From Montifringilla adamsi (taxonomy: Eukaryota; Chordata; Aves; Passeriformes; Passeridae): 64,000 bases of DNA. Under the pieces are notes generated by a model. It was not told where the DNA came from. It searched no databases and saw only the letters and a program-made list of their open reading frames with translations. Of this stretch, positions 39,950-52,200 are shown in pieces (positions within the stretch are counted from its first letter, which is position 1; the number at the start of each line of letters is the position of its first letter). Both the position numbers and the translations under genes were made by a program. Where the stretch lies: NCBI GenBank assembly GCA_017590115.1, contig JAGGNK010003335.1, positions 3,844,001 to 3,908,000 on the forward strand. Direction: 5' to 3'.

Positions 39950-40090
39950 TGGGTTGGCCTGGAGAGGTCTCAGTCCACGTAGATACTGAAAGCCAGCTGG
40001 AGCCACCCTGGTGTGGTGTTGTTCCTGCTCGAGTAGGTGGTGTAGGGCATCTCCAGAGGTCACATCAACCTCAACCATTTGGTGATTCTG
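39950..40090 (+). mobile_element. CR1 LINE, decayed 3' fragment
   Basis: A more diverged CR1 tail in the plus orientation. It contains, in CR1 order, 'ggcctggagaggtctcagtc', 'gtagatactgaaagccagct', 'cctgctcgagtaggtggtgt', 'catctccagaggtcacatca' and 'cctcaaccatttggtgattc'. These correspond to the familiar CR1 3' UTR blocks around 'gacctccagaggtcccttcc'. Only one recognisable terminal octamer (GATTCTG) remains, the preceding one being mutated. It is older or of a different subfamily than the copy at 6.7 kb. Confidence 0.82.
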
Positions 40091-40091
40091 T

Positions 40092-41898
40092 TTTTACATC
40101 ATGATTTGGTCAGCTTGGTCTCTTCTCAAAGCGTCATGAACTCAACCTGAGATCAAATCTAGTATCCAGCTGTAGTTATGAGATCTTGCCGAAATCTTCT
40201 GCATGTTTTCTTTTTTTTTTTTTCTTCCAATGGGAGCTCCCTTTTCCTCAGAAGTAAAATTTTAGTTCTGAGAAAGAGATTCTGTGATCCTTTTCTGTAT
40301 GAAGAACAATGTCTACAAAAATTTGGTCATGAGCAGATTTGGATACTAGGAATACTTGTTGGGGAAGTCAGGGGTTGAACACTAGTAGTCCATGTTCAGG
40401 GGGCTTCTGACTGTGTGGCATTCTCCTTTTTTCACATATGTGGTTCTCCCCAGTCTTCTCCAGTGTTAGAAGTTAGTTTGGAATAATTCCAGACTTTGCA
40501 AACCATTATTTCAGTTTCCCAGACAATTCTTTCTGTTATTCATATTCTGTGAACCCTCAGCCATTTTCTGAGCCATGATTCTTCACCTGAGGCATAGGAA
40601 GTTGCTTTCTCACCTTGTCCCTCAAGCACAGGAATACCTTACCCACGTATGCTCATTGTCCTGTATTTCTATTTGACTCAGGAAGATCACTGACATTTTT
40701 TCCATGCTATAAGCCACTCAGCTGTAACTATTTTCCAAATGATTTCTTTCTTCTAAAACCATTTTAATGAACTGAAAAGGACGGAGTGGGTCTGCTTAGG
40801 AGTTAAGACTTTGTAATTACTGAAGGAAATTAAAGCATTGAGCAATTTTATCACATTTCCCCAAAGAACAGGTTCTAGTTCACAACAATGTGGGTTTCTT
40901 TCTATTTTGCATCTGACTAAAGTGGGCATATATTTGTGGTGTATCATAATGAGAGACAATTTAATTTATTTTTCCCATCTACCTGTAGTAATGTCATGAG
41001 CCTAATGTATCTTCCTCAATCCTCGAAAAAGCAGCAAGTGAGGCACAGAGAGCTGACACATTTTTCTCAGCTGGGGGTGGTGGTAGAGCAAATCAGGAGG
41101 AGAGCTGTGCAGCACATATGAGACTGTAGCAATTGACTGGGTTAAAAAAATACTATCACTTCCTGTATATCAAAATATTTTTTTTTCCTATGGAAGGCAT
41201 ATGATACCTTTAATCTGTATGTGGCTAATGGTTTTCTTTGTATAAAAATGACAATTTTTATAATGTGGAATATGAAATTTTGCTAAAGTACAATTTTGCT
41301 GTGCACTTTAAATGTGGTATTTTAAGCAAGTCCGATGCTCTTGGATGCAGTCAGTTTGAGGTCCAGTATAGGAGTCCTACTCTGAAGAAGGCAGGCTTTA
41401 GCAAGATGTGGGCAATGTTTACTTCCAAAGAGATTGATCCCGAATTAAATTAAATATGATAAAAACTCAATTTACCATCATACAGTTTGTCAGTGACTCA
41501 GTGATAAGGACAGCAGCTGCAAGGAGGTAGGAGATGAGCTTTCAGGGAGTGCTGTGTGGGTGTGTGAGGCTGTTTTAGGGGAATGGCTTTATGCACTGAG
41601 GCTGCAAGATGAAACGGGATGGTGGTTCTTTGCCTAGAAATTGCTGATAATGAAGTGCTGTAAAAAATATTTAAAAGTTTATTCATTAGAGACTCTCCAG
41701 GTTTATCTAGAGCATAGTTCTTGTTTGGATTATAAAATATCAACAGTGTATTGTTGAGGAAGTGAAGAAAAACACTTTTGAAAATTAATTGAGAACGTTG
41801 GGATTTTGTTTTAAATTTAATTTATGTGAAAGCCTACATACTGTTTGTTTTTTACCTTTAGATAAACATGATGAGGGCTTCTAGTATTTTGTGTTGAT
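40092..41898. other. Unannotated non-coding DNA between CR1 and LTR
   Basis: No recognisable gene or repeat family. A T-run interrupted by C near 40,187-40,205 is the only simple sequence. Open frames (40,936-41,121, 41,238-41,453 and minus strand 41,498-41,743) have no recognisable domain. Confidence 0.65.
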
Positions 41899-41899
41899 T

Positions 41900-43289
41900 T
41901 GTCATGGCCTGATTTTTTTGGTAGCAGGGGAGGCCCACAGAGGTGGCTTCTGTGAGAAGCTGCTAGAAGCTTCCACCATGTCCAGCAGAGCCCTGCTGGC
42001 TCTGAAGATGGACATGCTGCTGGCAGTTAGAGAGATTGGTAACGCCTCTGTGATGACATATTTAACAAGAAAATCAAACCAGCACCCATGCAGGTTTTTC
42101 CCCAGGGGTGGCGAGGCGCCACCACCACTGCCACAGTCACCACCGTGCCAGTGTGGCCTGTGGCGATACGCGGCCGCAGCTGCCGCCATCTCAGCATGGC
42201 CCGTGGTGAGCCTTGCCTTGCCTGCCCAGCCACGCCTGGCCAGCTGCACTGCAGGCAGAGGGGCAGGGGGGCAATGGCTTCTCCTTCCCCGTGCCATGCA
42301 GGGAAGAGAGGCGTTAAACAGCACTGGCACCATGGCTACCACTGCTGGCTGCATGGCGGCAGGGCCTGGCCTGTGCTGGAAACATGGCCAGTGACTCCCT
42401 GACACCGAACCTAGTTGATATCAACCCTCCTGTGCTGCAGGATCTTGCAGGAATCTTTGAATTAGTGGAACTTGTTGACAATGGTATCTATGAGGAGCAG
42501 CTTTTCTTCTAGTCAGAGAAGTGGAAGAAGTGAGGACATGTGAGGGGAAACAACATGGCGGCACCAAGGTCAGTGGAAAAGGAAAAGGGGGAGGAGGTGC
42601 TCCAGGCATTGCAGCCGAGATTCCTCTGCAGGCCCTGGTGAAGACCATGGTGAAACAAACTGTCCCCTGTAATGCAGGAAGTCCATGGGGGATGCAGAGA
42701 TTCACTCACAGCCCATGGGAAAAGTGCTCACGGCAGAGCGGGTGGGTGCCAGAGAAAGCTGTGATCCAGTGGGAGACACGAATGGAGAGAGGGCTCCTGC
42801 TGCCAGAGACAGAGAGAGGGGCCTTGCTTTCAAACCTGTCCTTACAGGACTGCACCCTGTGGAAGAGTGATCCACGCCACAACAGTTTTGGGAACGCTTG
42901 TTTGCCCATGGGAGGGACTCACAGCACAGCACAGAACAGAAAATCCCATAGTGAACAGAAAATCTTGGTGATGAAATGGCCAAAACTCCCATGCCCTGTC
43001 TTCCTGCTGTTGGTGAGAAAGAGGGAGGGACTTGGGGGAAAACCGGTCTTTTAAAGGCTTATTTTACTTCGCACTATCCTCCTATGACTTTGTTATTAAT
43101 AAATTTATTTTATACCTTTAAATTTAAACCTGTTTTGCCCTTAGGGTGTTTTTCTCCCAGTCCTTATTTCAACTCATGAACCCTTTGTTAATTCTTTTTT
43201 CCCCCTCTCCTCTGTCCAGCTCTAGCAGAAGAGGGTAAGCAAATGACTCTCGGGGGTACCTGGCATTTGGCAAGTATCAAACCACAACA
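41900..43289 (+). mobile_element. Solo LTR of an avian ERVL-type endogenous retrovirus
   Basis: The block starts with TG (TGTCATGGCCTGATTTTTTT) and ends with CA (ACCACAACA). It has the conserved early motif 'cacagaggtggcttctgtga' and 'gagaagctgctagaagcttc', a TATA-like ATATTTAA near 42,058-42,065, a poly-A signal AATAAA at 43,098-43,103, and a 3' segment 'cctgttttgcccttagg' followed by 'ctctcctctgtccagctcta'. By recall this order is that of avian ERVL LTRs. At about 1.39 kb it is long for a single LTR, because the middle (42.1-42.95 kb) is GC-rich and repetitive. No second LTR or retroviral protein follows, so recombination to a solo LTR is likely. Flanking 5-bp duplications were not clear. 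Confidence 0.8.
43098..43103 (+). promoter_or_regulatory. LTR polyadenylation signal AATAAA
   Basis: Canonical hexamer in the R region of the ERVL-type LTR, followed by a T-rich stretch. It supports the plus-strand orientation of the element. Confidence 0.7.
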
Positions 43290-46200
43290 TATTTCCAGTA
43301 TAATACCATCACAATCTGTGATTAATTTAATAATTAAGTGGTAATAAAAAGTAATTAAAAGTACATTCTAGAAGAACAAAAAGTAGCTTTTGCATTCGGA
43401 GATGTTTCTTTAAGGGGATCAAGGAGAAATTTCAGCAAGAGCCAACTTGAGTCATATGCTTAAACCTGACTGAGTTAAGGAGAGAAGAGGATAGCTTTCA
43501 AATTAGACATATGCTGAAGTGCTACTCTGATTCTTTAAAAAAAGATTATTTTCAAAATCAAGTATAAAGCTGACCGTACAACAGCAATTGACACAAAATT
43601 GCACAGAAAAATAATTTAGATTGTGATTGCAATCTGTCATCTCCTGACTGGCATTCAGATGAAAAAGCAAAAGCATTTATTTCAGCTCTCACTTGGGTAA
43701 ATTTGATAACTGAATCAGAGAACCAGAAGAAATGTGCATCTTCAGTGACATGTTCACAAAGTCTGTTTTGGAGTAAAATAAGCCTTTTTGAAAGCTTGAA
43801 TGTCATTTTTTCCTGGATATAAGTATTCACTGAGCTACTTGAAGACATTCAAAGAGAGGGATATAATAATACTCAAAAATTCATTCATTGCAGTGAATAT
43901 GGAGCTGTCGTGTCTCACCTGATTCACTCTGAGTCCGAATCAGTGTTGCCTAGGCTTTTTCAGAATTCTGATACCTCTGATACACTTTCTAAATAAGTGA
44001 ATTAATCTAGTTTCAGTGTACAAATAGCCATCATAGAAATTATCGGTTATAAGGGTAATTGCTAGCCATATGACAGATTTTCTACACAGGATAAAAAACG
44101 CAAATGATCAGAAATAGAGACTGAAGTGTTTTTTCAGCTGGGAAGGGGTTAGGTACAGGTTATCCTTCAGGCATGCTGAAGCCAGTCCCAGGATAAATAC
44201 TTTGCAAAGCTGTTCCCAGGGACTGTGAATTCACTGTGCTGGATGAGTTACATGAGAGGAAGGGGGACAGTGCACAGCAAACAGCACCACGTCCAGTCTA
44301 GGCTGATGGGAGCTGAGGTTCATACTTTCCTTGAGGAGCTGTCTGTAGAAGGAGGGAGAAATATCATGTAAAACAGTGAAACTCATCTCTGGACTGATTT
44401 TTTTCTCTCCCTTTAGGAATAAGGTAAGAAAAAGTCATAGGTGGGTAAGCTCTCCTGGGGGTATTTGAATCTTAAGCAAAGAAGTAAAAGCCTGCATGGA
44501 ATAGAAACCAGTACAATATTTGGACTGTTTTCTAACTTGCAATAAAAAATATTAAATCAAAGAATAAAATTAGTTTTATATTGCATTAGAATAAGTCATA
44601 AAGTGATTTATTGTTCTCTAGATAGTATCATTGTACTTCTATTGAGAATGTCTGTAAATGTTCTTTCTCCTGCCATGTCTCTAATCATCCAATAGTCCAA
44701 GTAATGATACTGAGGACCAGAGAAGGGAATGATGGAAGGTGCTGCACAGGTACCAGATGTTTTCTAAACTCCAGTAATTGTGACAGACCTACTATGAACC
44801 AGGCAGTCCCCAGAATATTTTGCAAACAGCACTGAGGGCAGCAAGAACTGAAGTCCTTGTACATAGTCAGGGTGTTACAGGCAGAAATATTGTCAGACCT
44901 AGAAGCAGAGTGTAGCTCAGTTTGCTGTGGGGCCTTGGCCAGGACACCTTGCAGCAGTGCTGCTGAGCATCAGTGCTCTCCCTCTCTCTTTCCCTGCCTC
45001 CCAGGCACCGTTAATCAAAATAACCTTCTGGTTCAATCTGTGCCAAGCTTTGCAGCCCAAAGGCCCTGGAGTAGCTTTTAAACCCCACTTAGCTCTTTGG
45101 GGAATCTCCTAATTGCACACATGGTCCTTCTTAAAAATGGCATTTGTTTACAGGTCATACTGTTTTCTTCTGAATGCTCAGAAACCATATGTTGCAAAAC
45201 GAGTATTAGGAAATGTTTTAGGAGGCCAGGATTTCCCATGGGAATATGTCTGAAACTAGATCACAAAAAAGTGCATTTCTCCACTTTCCCTTAGTGCTAA
45301 GCCCCTCGATTTGCAAACATACCTGGCAGATAATTGCTTACTAACCTGTGGGTCTTCTTCATTGCTGGAATTTCACACTGTGAATTCATCTTTTTGATCA
45401 GTATAAATCCTTGTAGTTTCTTGAAAGAGTGGTAACTTTTGAGAAAAAGGGAAAAAGAAATTTTTTGTAAGAACAGTTCGCATTGTCACAATATTGTTCT
45501 TATTAATGCTGTTGCTGCAGTCTTGTGCCAGTTTGTTTTGATGGTTCTAAAATGTTCTTGATCTGGGCATTTGTGTAGAATATAAGAGAGATTTTCTGAA
45601 GAACAGTAAGAGACTCAATCTTTGTCTAGCACTACAGCTAGTGTCTTCATAAATAATACCAATAATTGGTCTATTTGAATCCCCTGTAAAATTCTAATTA
45701 AATTTTGCTTCTGAAGTACCAAGGGTGGTCCTGGAAAAAGACTATAATTTATATCAAAAGAGTATCATTTGCATTTTCAACTGTAATATAAAATTAATTT
45801 AATTCCATTTCATTTCTTCATATAATTTTTTGTGACTTCTAAACTTGCTCTTAATTACAAAGAAAAAATATCTAGTAAAAGCACACAAGGCAGTTAATCT
45901 CATGCTATCGTATGGCTGTTTGTCAAAGTTTTCATTAGCTTAATCAATATTTGATGATGCAAAATTATTTTCCTCTGGTTGGTTGGTTTTGCTGCCTTGT
46001 GATTGTACAGAAATATGCATAGTATGTTTACAAGATTAATTTCTTGGCACAGGAAATTAATTTCTTTACCAAATTAATGAGTAAATGGAGACTTTTCCTT
46101 GAGGATAAGGGACAGTAGGGAGATTAGTATGTTTCCCTCATGTGAAAAATAAGGGAAAGCATAACAAATCCTTTACAGAAATGCTAGAAAAAGGTAAAAT

Positions 46201-49200
46201 AGATTTAAAAGCCTGTGACTTAGTTTTGCTTTCAAGAACTTGTAAGGTGAAAAGGTCCCTCCTCAAATTCTTTATGTAGAATGGGTTAAGATGTATAAAA
46301 CCATGTCTTTTTAGGGCACCTGCACTGAGAGCATGTCACTCATTCTGCCTCTTGCTGGATAAGCCTCAGCCACCCATATTTGAAGTGAGAGGACAGTTGT
46401 TACCTACCAGGGATAGCATCACCTTTAGGGTAAAAATTCTTTTGGTGATAGCAGATATAATCTCAGATTTTGTTAAATTGTGAACAAAATGGTTTCCTCC
46501 TGCCAATTGTGTGTTGTAGTCAGCTGAAATGGCAGCTCAATGCACAAAGTTCTTACAGCAACATGTGAAGGCAAAGGACACAGGAGTTCAAATACTGCAG
46601 CTCTGGAAAATGTGTAGAATGAAATTTTTTCTCCCTGAAAATTAGACTCAGTCATTAAAATGTGACCCCATAATGTCCTTCAATCTGGTGTGCAGATCTG
46701 GAGCTAATGCTGTAGATTCCACAAAAAACAAGTGCAGCTCTAAATTAATTGCCCATGAGTCTGTTCAAGCACCATCATGTGGATTTTGTAAAGTGCTTTT
46801 ATGTATTTAGCTTGGCCTATGCTAAACACATCCAAATGGCTTAGAGAAGACATGACAACTGCAATCAGTACCATTTCCTGATGTTCCCATTTGTGGTTCC
46901 AAAATAATACTTTCCAAGCAATATATACATTGCACCCCAGAGGTTTTGCCTGAGTCAGGGCAGGCAGTACATTAAACATCACACAAACATGGACTTGCAA
47001 GACCCTGCTATTGAAGAGATTGAAGTCTCAGTCTGTGAAAAAGGAGATATCATTGTGTTTTAAATCCAGTGGTTAATTTATTTTTCTCACATTATTTAGG
47101 AACTCTGTAAAAGGCAGCATCTGAGTTCAGTTGTACTTTACTGTCATGATCTGAAGCCTCAGTGGTGGTGTATGTTTGCACATATTGAATATGGGCTGCA
47201 GGAGGATCCCTTGTGCAAAGTGAAGTTCAGTGTAAACAAAGCCTACACTTTGTGAGATTCAATATTGTAGCTGATAACACCCCCATGATGTATCTGCTTT
47301 GTGGACTCTTAATCCTTATAAAAACTCTAAAAATTGCACAAATAATGTTCACTTTGAGAAAAAGCCACTCTTTCCATTTCAAACCTCCTACCCTATGTCA
47401 GAGAACACAGTGTAATCTTATAAAAGTAAATATACTTGCACTTTAAATGCCAACACGGATTAATTTTCTTGGTTTTGTTAGTATTTTTCCCTACTTTTTC
47501 TTTCTCTTTTTTCTTTTTTCCTTTATTTGGCAAAGCACCAAAATGTGGGGATTTTTCTCAATGAGGCAGAAATAGAATTAGACAGATGCACTGACCATGT
47601 GAGTGCAAAGGGGATGATTTTGCTAATGAAAGATAATGTACTTGGGAAAAAAGGCTATTTGAATAATGGGAATAGCAAAAGTTTTGGCAGTGTTCCCTTG
47701 CAAGCATACCTTGTATCTGTTCAGAGATTACTTCCCAGGAAACAATATTACCAGCTGGCCAAGAAAGTTATGAAAATAGCATTTAAGATCCTGGGCAACT
47801 GGCACATGGAGCCACGTGGTGTGTGGGTTTATGCATTAACCTATCCCAGTGTTGTAGGAAAAGCTAAAAAGTTTATGGTTTCTCCAAATCTTGAGAGCTA
47901 TTTAATCCTGATTCCAGTGAATCTTTTAGCTTCAGCACAACCCAGCTGGAGAAGTCATGCATACTTTAGTACAGTGTTGTGAGAGAAAATATCATTAAGT
48001 TCTAATGATTTTCCAGCTGTAGGTTATGAACCTCTGATGGTCCAAAGTGTAAATGTGAACCATGTAAGTTTATTACCGCTTGACCAATCCAGTTAGGAGT
48101 TCACTAGTTAGGAGTCAGCAAAGTCTAGATTTGCTTTGAAACAGCAGCATTATAAAATCAATATAAGCAAGATGATTAGTTTATTTTAATAGAGATAGTA
48201 AATTGTTTCAGATGTATTAGTATTTGTACTAATAGAAGCAGTTTTATATCTTGATGTGTAAGAGAATTGTGATATTTCCTAGAAAGTCTGACAACTGAGA
48301 ACTTGCCATTCACTTGAAAGTCATATCACTCCTTTATTTGCTTATTTGTGGTAATTTTTGTGTAAAGGAATGAACGATGAATAATTATTATTGAGACGGG
48401 CTAAAATTTTTCAATTATTTATGAATCTGCTAAATATTTTTTTATGGAGCAGGGATTTACCATACCCTTCCTAAGAAAGCAAGCACTCTTCTATTTTACA
48501 TATATTTACAGGGTGCTGAGGAGTGGGAGACAGCAGGGGAACCTCAGCCCCTCTTTCCCCTCCTAGCAGTGGAGCGGCTTTGGTAGCTGGTTTTTTGTTT
48601 TTTTTTTTTTTTTTTTTTGGTTTATTTAAACATGAGATGATGTTAAACTGCTTGATTTTGTCTCTGATATGTATGTTTACATATCTTTGCTTGCCTGCAT
48701 TCCCACTGAAATATATGCCTCTGTGTATGTTATTATCACACTTGTGAATTGCTTTCAAATTGTATGTGTGAGCAACCTCCAAGAATGTCTCCAGGTATAA
48801 GACATAAACCATTTACAAATTTACATGATGGACACACTTATTCTAATATAGTGGTACAGGAATATGGAAAAGGGACATAAGATATTTTCAATAAAAGGCA
48901 GTAGGACAGATTAGTGAGCATAAAGCTGGAGCAGGAATCAATAAATATCTGTCAAGATCTTTCTTAGGCAGGAGATGGAACCTCTTATGAAAGTATTCTC
49001 TTCCTGCATTTTCTAGAGCATACTATGATTTTACAGTGCTAAAGCAAGGGTAATAAGCTTATTGACACTGGGTGCAGTGTAGTCCACACAAAAATGTGAA
49101 TGGTGAATAAGTTTAAAATAGAAAAATGAGGTTAAAAAAAAAAAAACAACAAACATGAACACTCTCGAGGGATCTCTCACAAGCATCTTTTCTTTCAGTT

Positions 49201-52200
49201 AAAGTCAAAATGTGCATCAATTCCAAATTTTACATTTCACACTTTCCCTCTCTACCTTGTGTACCCCCTTTCTCAAAGCATGCAGTTCCCACTGCAGAAT
49301 ATGACACTCATGGAGTCACTGAGCAAAGAAATGGTCACGAAAAGCCTATCAAACCTTGGAGTCCTCCTGTTTCAAAGAGAATTTGAAGAAACTTGGCCAA
49401 AACAGTAAAAAAGCAGTGGGGATTTGGAACAGTTTCACAGTTATAAATATCAGCAAAATCAAACAGAAAAGACTGTACAAGTGACAGGAGTAAAACAGAT
49501 GACAAAAATCTAGTCTTGTTCACAAGTATTGAAGTCACTCCTTGTTGAGGTTTGGCAGTAAAATCCAGCACCATCTTGTGTCCTGCTGTGCCAGTGCTAT
49601 GGTGAAGGCTTTAGTGAAGACAGTTATCTGGATAAGTACATCACTGCCATATTTCACTGCTTGTCAAGCATGTTTCCAGTAATATTTTAGAGACTTAGAT
49701 TCAGCTGGTACCTAGAGGATTAAGAGCTACTTCTCTTATAGGTGCTACAAGCTTCCTCTTTTTCTAGTCATCAAAATATTTCCCTTTCCCATATTCTGTT
49801 CCATTAACAAAAGTCAGTCCAAGTGTTCTTCTTTATTCAATGCCCAAAGAAACCTCATAGTTGAGTGTAATTGCTGAATTGCCTGTACTGTTGTTTGTGC
49901 TCTTCTAACAACATTTTTATTGTTTATGTCAGTCTTGTGAGGTTTTCATTAGATCAGCTCAAGGCTCTTAGCACGCAAACCTTTCTCATATTTCTGTCAT
50001 TCTCATTTTTGTTACCATCTGTGGAAAGGAAGGGAAAATGGGGCCACATTCCAGAATGTCATTTGTGTTAAAACAGAGGTTTCTGAATATAAACAGGATC
50101 CAGCTTCCCTACAGACAAGCTTGAGGTCTGGATAAATAACACCCTTCTTGAAGCATGATGTATAAATCTGTCTTTTCTGTCCTTTTGCTGTAATACTTCC
50201 AGATAGTGAAACACCTTTTCTCTTTCTAAAGTAGGTCTTGTCTCTCTTTTTTCTGCCCTGTGGAGTTATTCTCCTGTCATTATACCTGACAAGCTGCTCG
50301 CAGCTCCCTTGGTTCAAGGCACATCCCTTCCACAGTGTGTTAGCAGCAGCAGCAGAGCATCTGTGTTTGAAGCTCCAGCTCGTGCTGAGCTGTTCCCTTC
50401 ACCCCATATCCCAGCCTGTGCTCACTCCCCTGTGTGCAGGGGCAGGATTTTCCCCAGTGCACACCAAAGGGCACCTCCACACAACTCAGAGTCTGCTGTC
50501 AGCCCAGTTTGACAATATCAGCATCTCCCAGACACGCAGAGTGGTTTTGATGGATAGTGCACTCACACATTATAAGTTGCTGTTGGAACTTATGATTTGA
50601 CTCTCAGAGTTCTTGTAAAATCTTAGATTTACTGGAAGTTGTTGGGTTACCTTAATCCATTTAAAAAGATCAACATTCTTTTAAGATGTATTTTTCCTGT
50701 GTGACTAACTTACTGGAAAATGTGTCAAGTTTGTTCTTAAAAAAGATCACAGAGAAGAAAATGTTACGATTTTATTTATATTGTGTATTTAGATATTTTT
50801 ACAGCATTTTTGCTTATATATCAGTCTAAACCATACATAGAAAAATAAAACTTGTTGATTTAAAAATATAATGTCAACACTAGTAAAGTCTGTCAAATGA
50901 ACAACTACATATTGTTTTCTTCTTTCTCAAGTAAATTTTTAAAGTCAAGGAAATTATTCACCTGACAGAAACTAAGAAAAATAGTCAGTTGCAAGTATGT
51001 TTGAAATTTCAGGATAAAGTATAGTGGAATATGCTGTCAGCTTCAGTACTACAAATGAGCAATTTCTACCTCAACACAGACACTTGAAATTTTTCTGCCT
51101 ATTTCTAAATAACGTATTTTGTAAACATGAACCTTAGCCAAGTGCTCAGATTACTGCAGAAACTGTGTTCAGTCTTATAAACAAGAGGATAGAACTTGCA
51201 GTTTCCTCTTCCTTTCATTTCTCCCCACGATTCTGCCTTTATAGCTCTACAGAAGAGCTTCCTGTTCACAAACTTCCTATAGAAAATGAGAGACTAAAAT
51301 AAGTGAGAAGTAATCAGTCCCTTCATCTCAGTTCCACATCACAGGCTAAAAGGAACCCTGCTAATGAGACAACACACCTGCATGGCTCCTGCCTGCAACA
51401 GCCCAACCTTTGGCACGTGTTCTGAGGGAAAAGTTGTGGTCAGCAGGAAACTACAAATTCTCCTGTTTTCAAATTAACTGGACTTGAATTAATTTCCAGA
51501 CAGAAGAAAAAGGGCACAAAGGTCAAATGTGCTATTGAAACAGTGCTTTTTGACTGAGGAAGGCCAGTGGCATACTGGAGTCCTTGTCATTGTCAATATG
51601 AGAATGAATCGATGAGAAAATTACAGGGATGATTTTATTTTGAAATGTAGATTTCCAAAGGTCTGCTACTATAGATTTTATTACAGAATACTGCACATTT
51701 AGGTGTTTCAGTTATTCCAGTAATTTCCTGACTTCTTTTTGCGCAAGAAGCAATTAAAAGAATTGCTGTTTCTAATCCTTCTAATCTAATTTCATTTCTA
51801 ATGCAGATAATCAGAGGTGCTCTACATGCCCCTCTCTGGTCTCTCAGGCATTGGTATTCTTTTCTAAACCCTTTCTTTCTCAAGATGAGTTGCTTTTCAG
51901 AAGGCAGTTAACAAAAAATGCAGCCTGAGATGCTAAAAGTCACAAAATGTTCAGCACTGATGTTTTTGCAAAGGACAGAGCAGAGCTGAAGCTTCTCCCT
52001 TTTGTAGGATTGACATTTCCAGTCTGTCTGCTGCCCTAAAATGGCATGTTTAAAACTGAAGAAGTTGTCAAAAGTTTGTTGAGATTTTTTGAAGATTGCT
52101 TAAAAATTGAATCTATCTCAGAAGAAAACCTGCAGCCTATTCCAGTCACTGAAGGATGTGAAAATATACAGAAGTTAATCACTGAAAACAGAGAATGAAA

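Noticed and set aside
41891..42405. Two 167-codon frames on opposite strands
   Set aside because: They lie inside the ERVL-type LTR, where high GC content removes stop codons on both strands. LTRs of this class do not encode such proteins.
47527..47982. 151-codon plus-strand open frame after a long pyrimidine tract
   Set aside because: It begins at TTG (first ATG at codon 30), has no recognisable domain, and no convincing donor follows. Frames of this size are expected about once by chance in 64 kb read six ways.
48598..48618. 21-base T-run as the poly-A tail of a minus-strand retrocopy
   Set aside because: Sequence to its right shows no recognisable gene-derived body and no flanking target duplication is visible.
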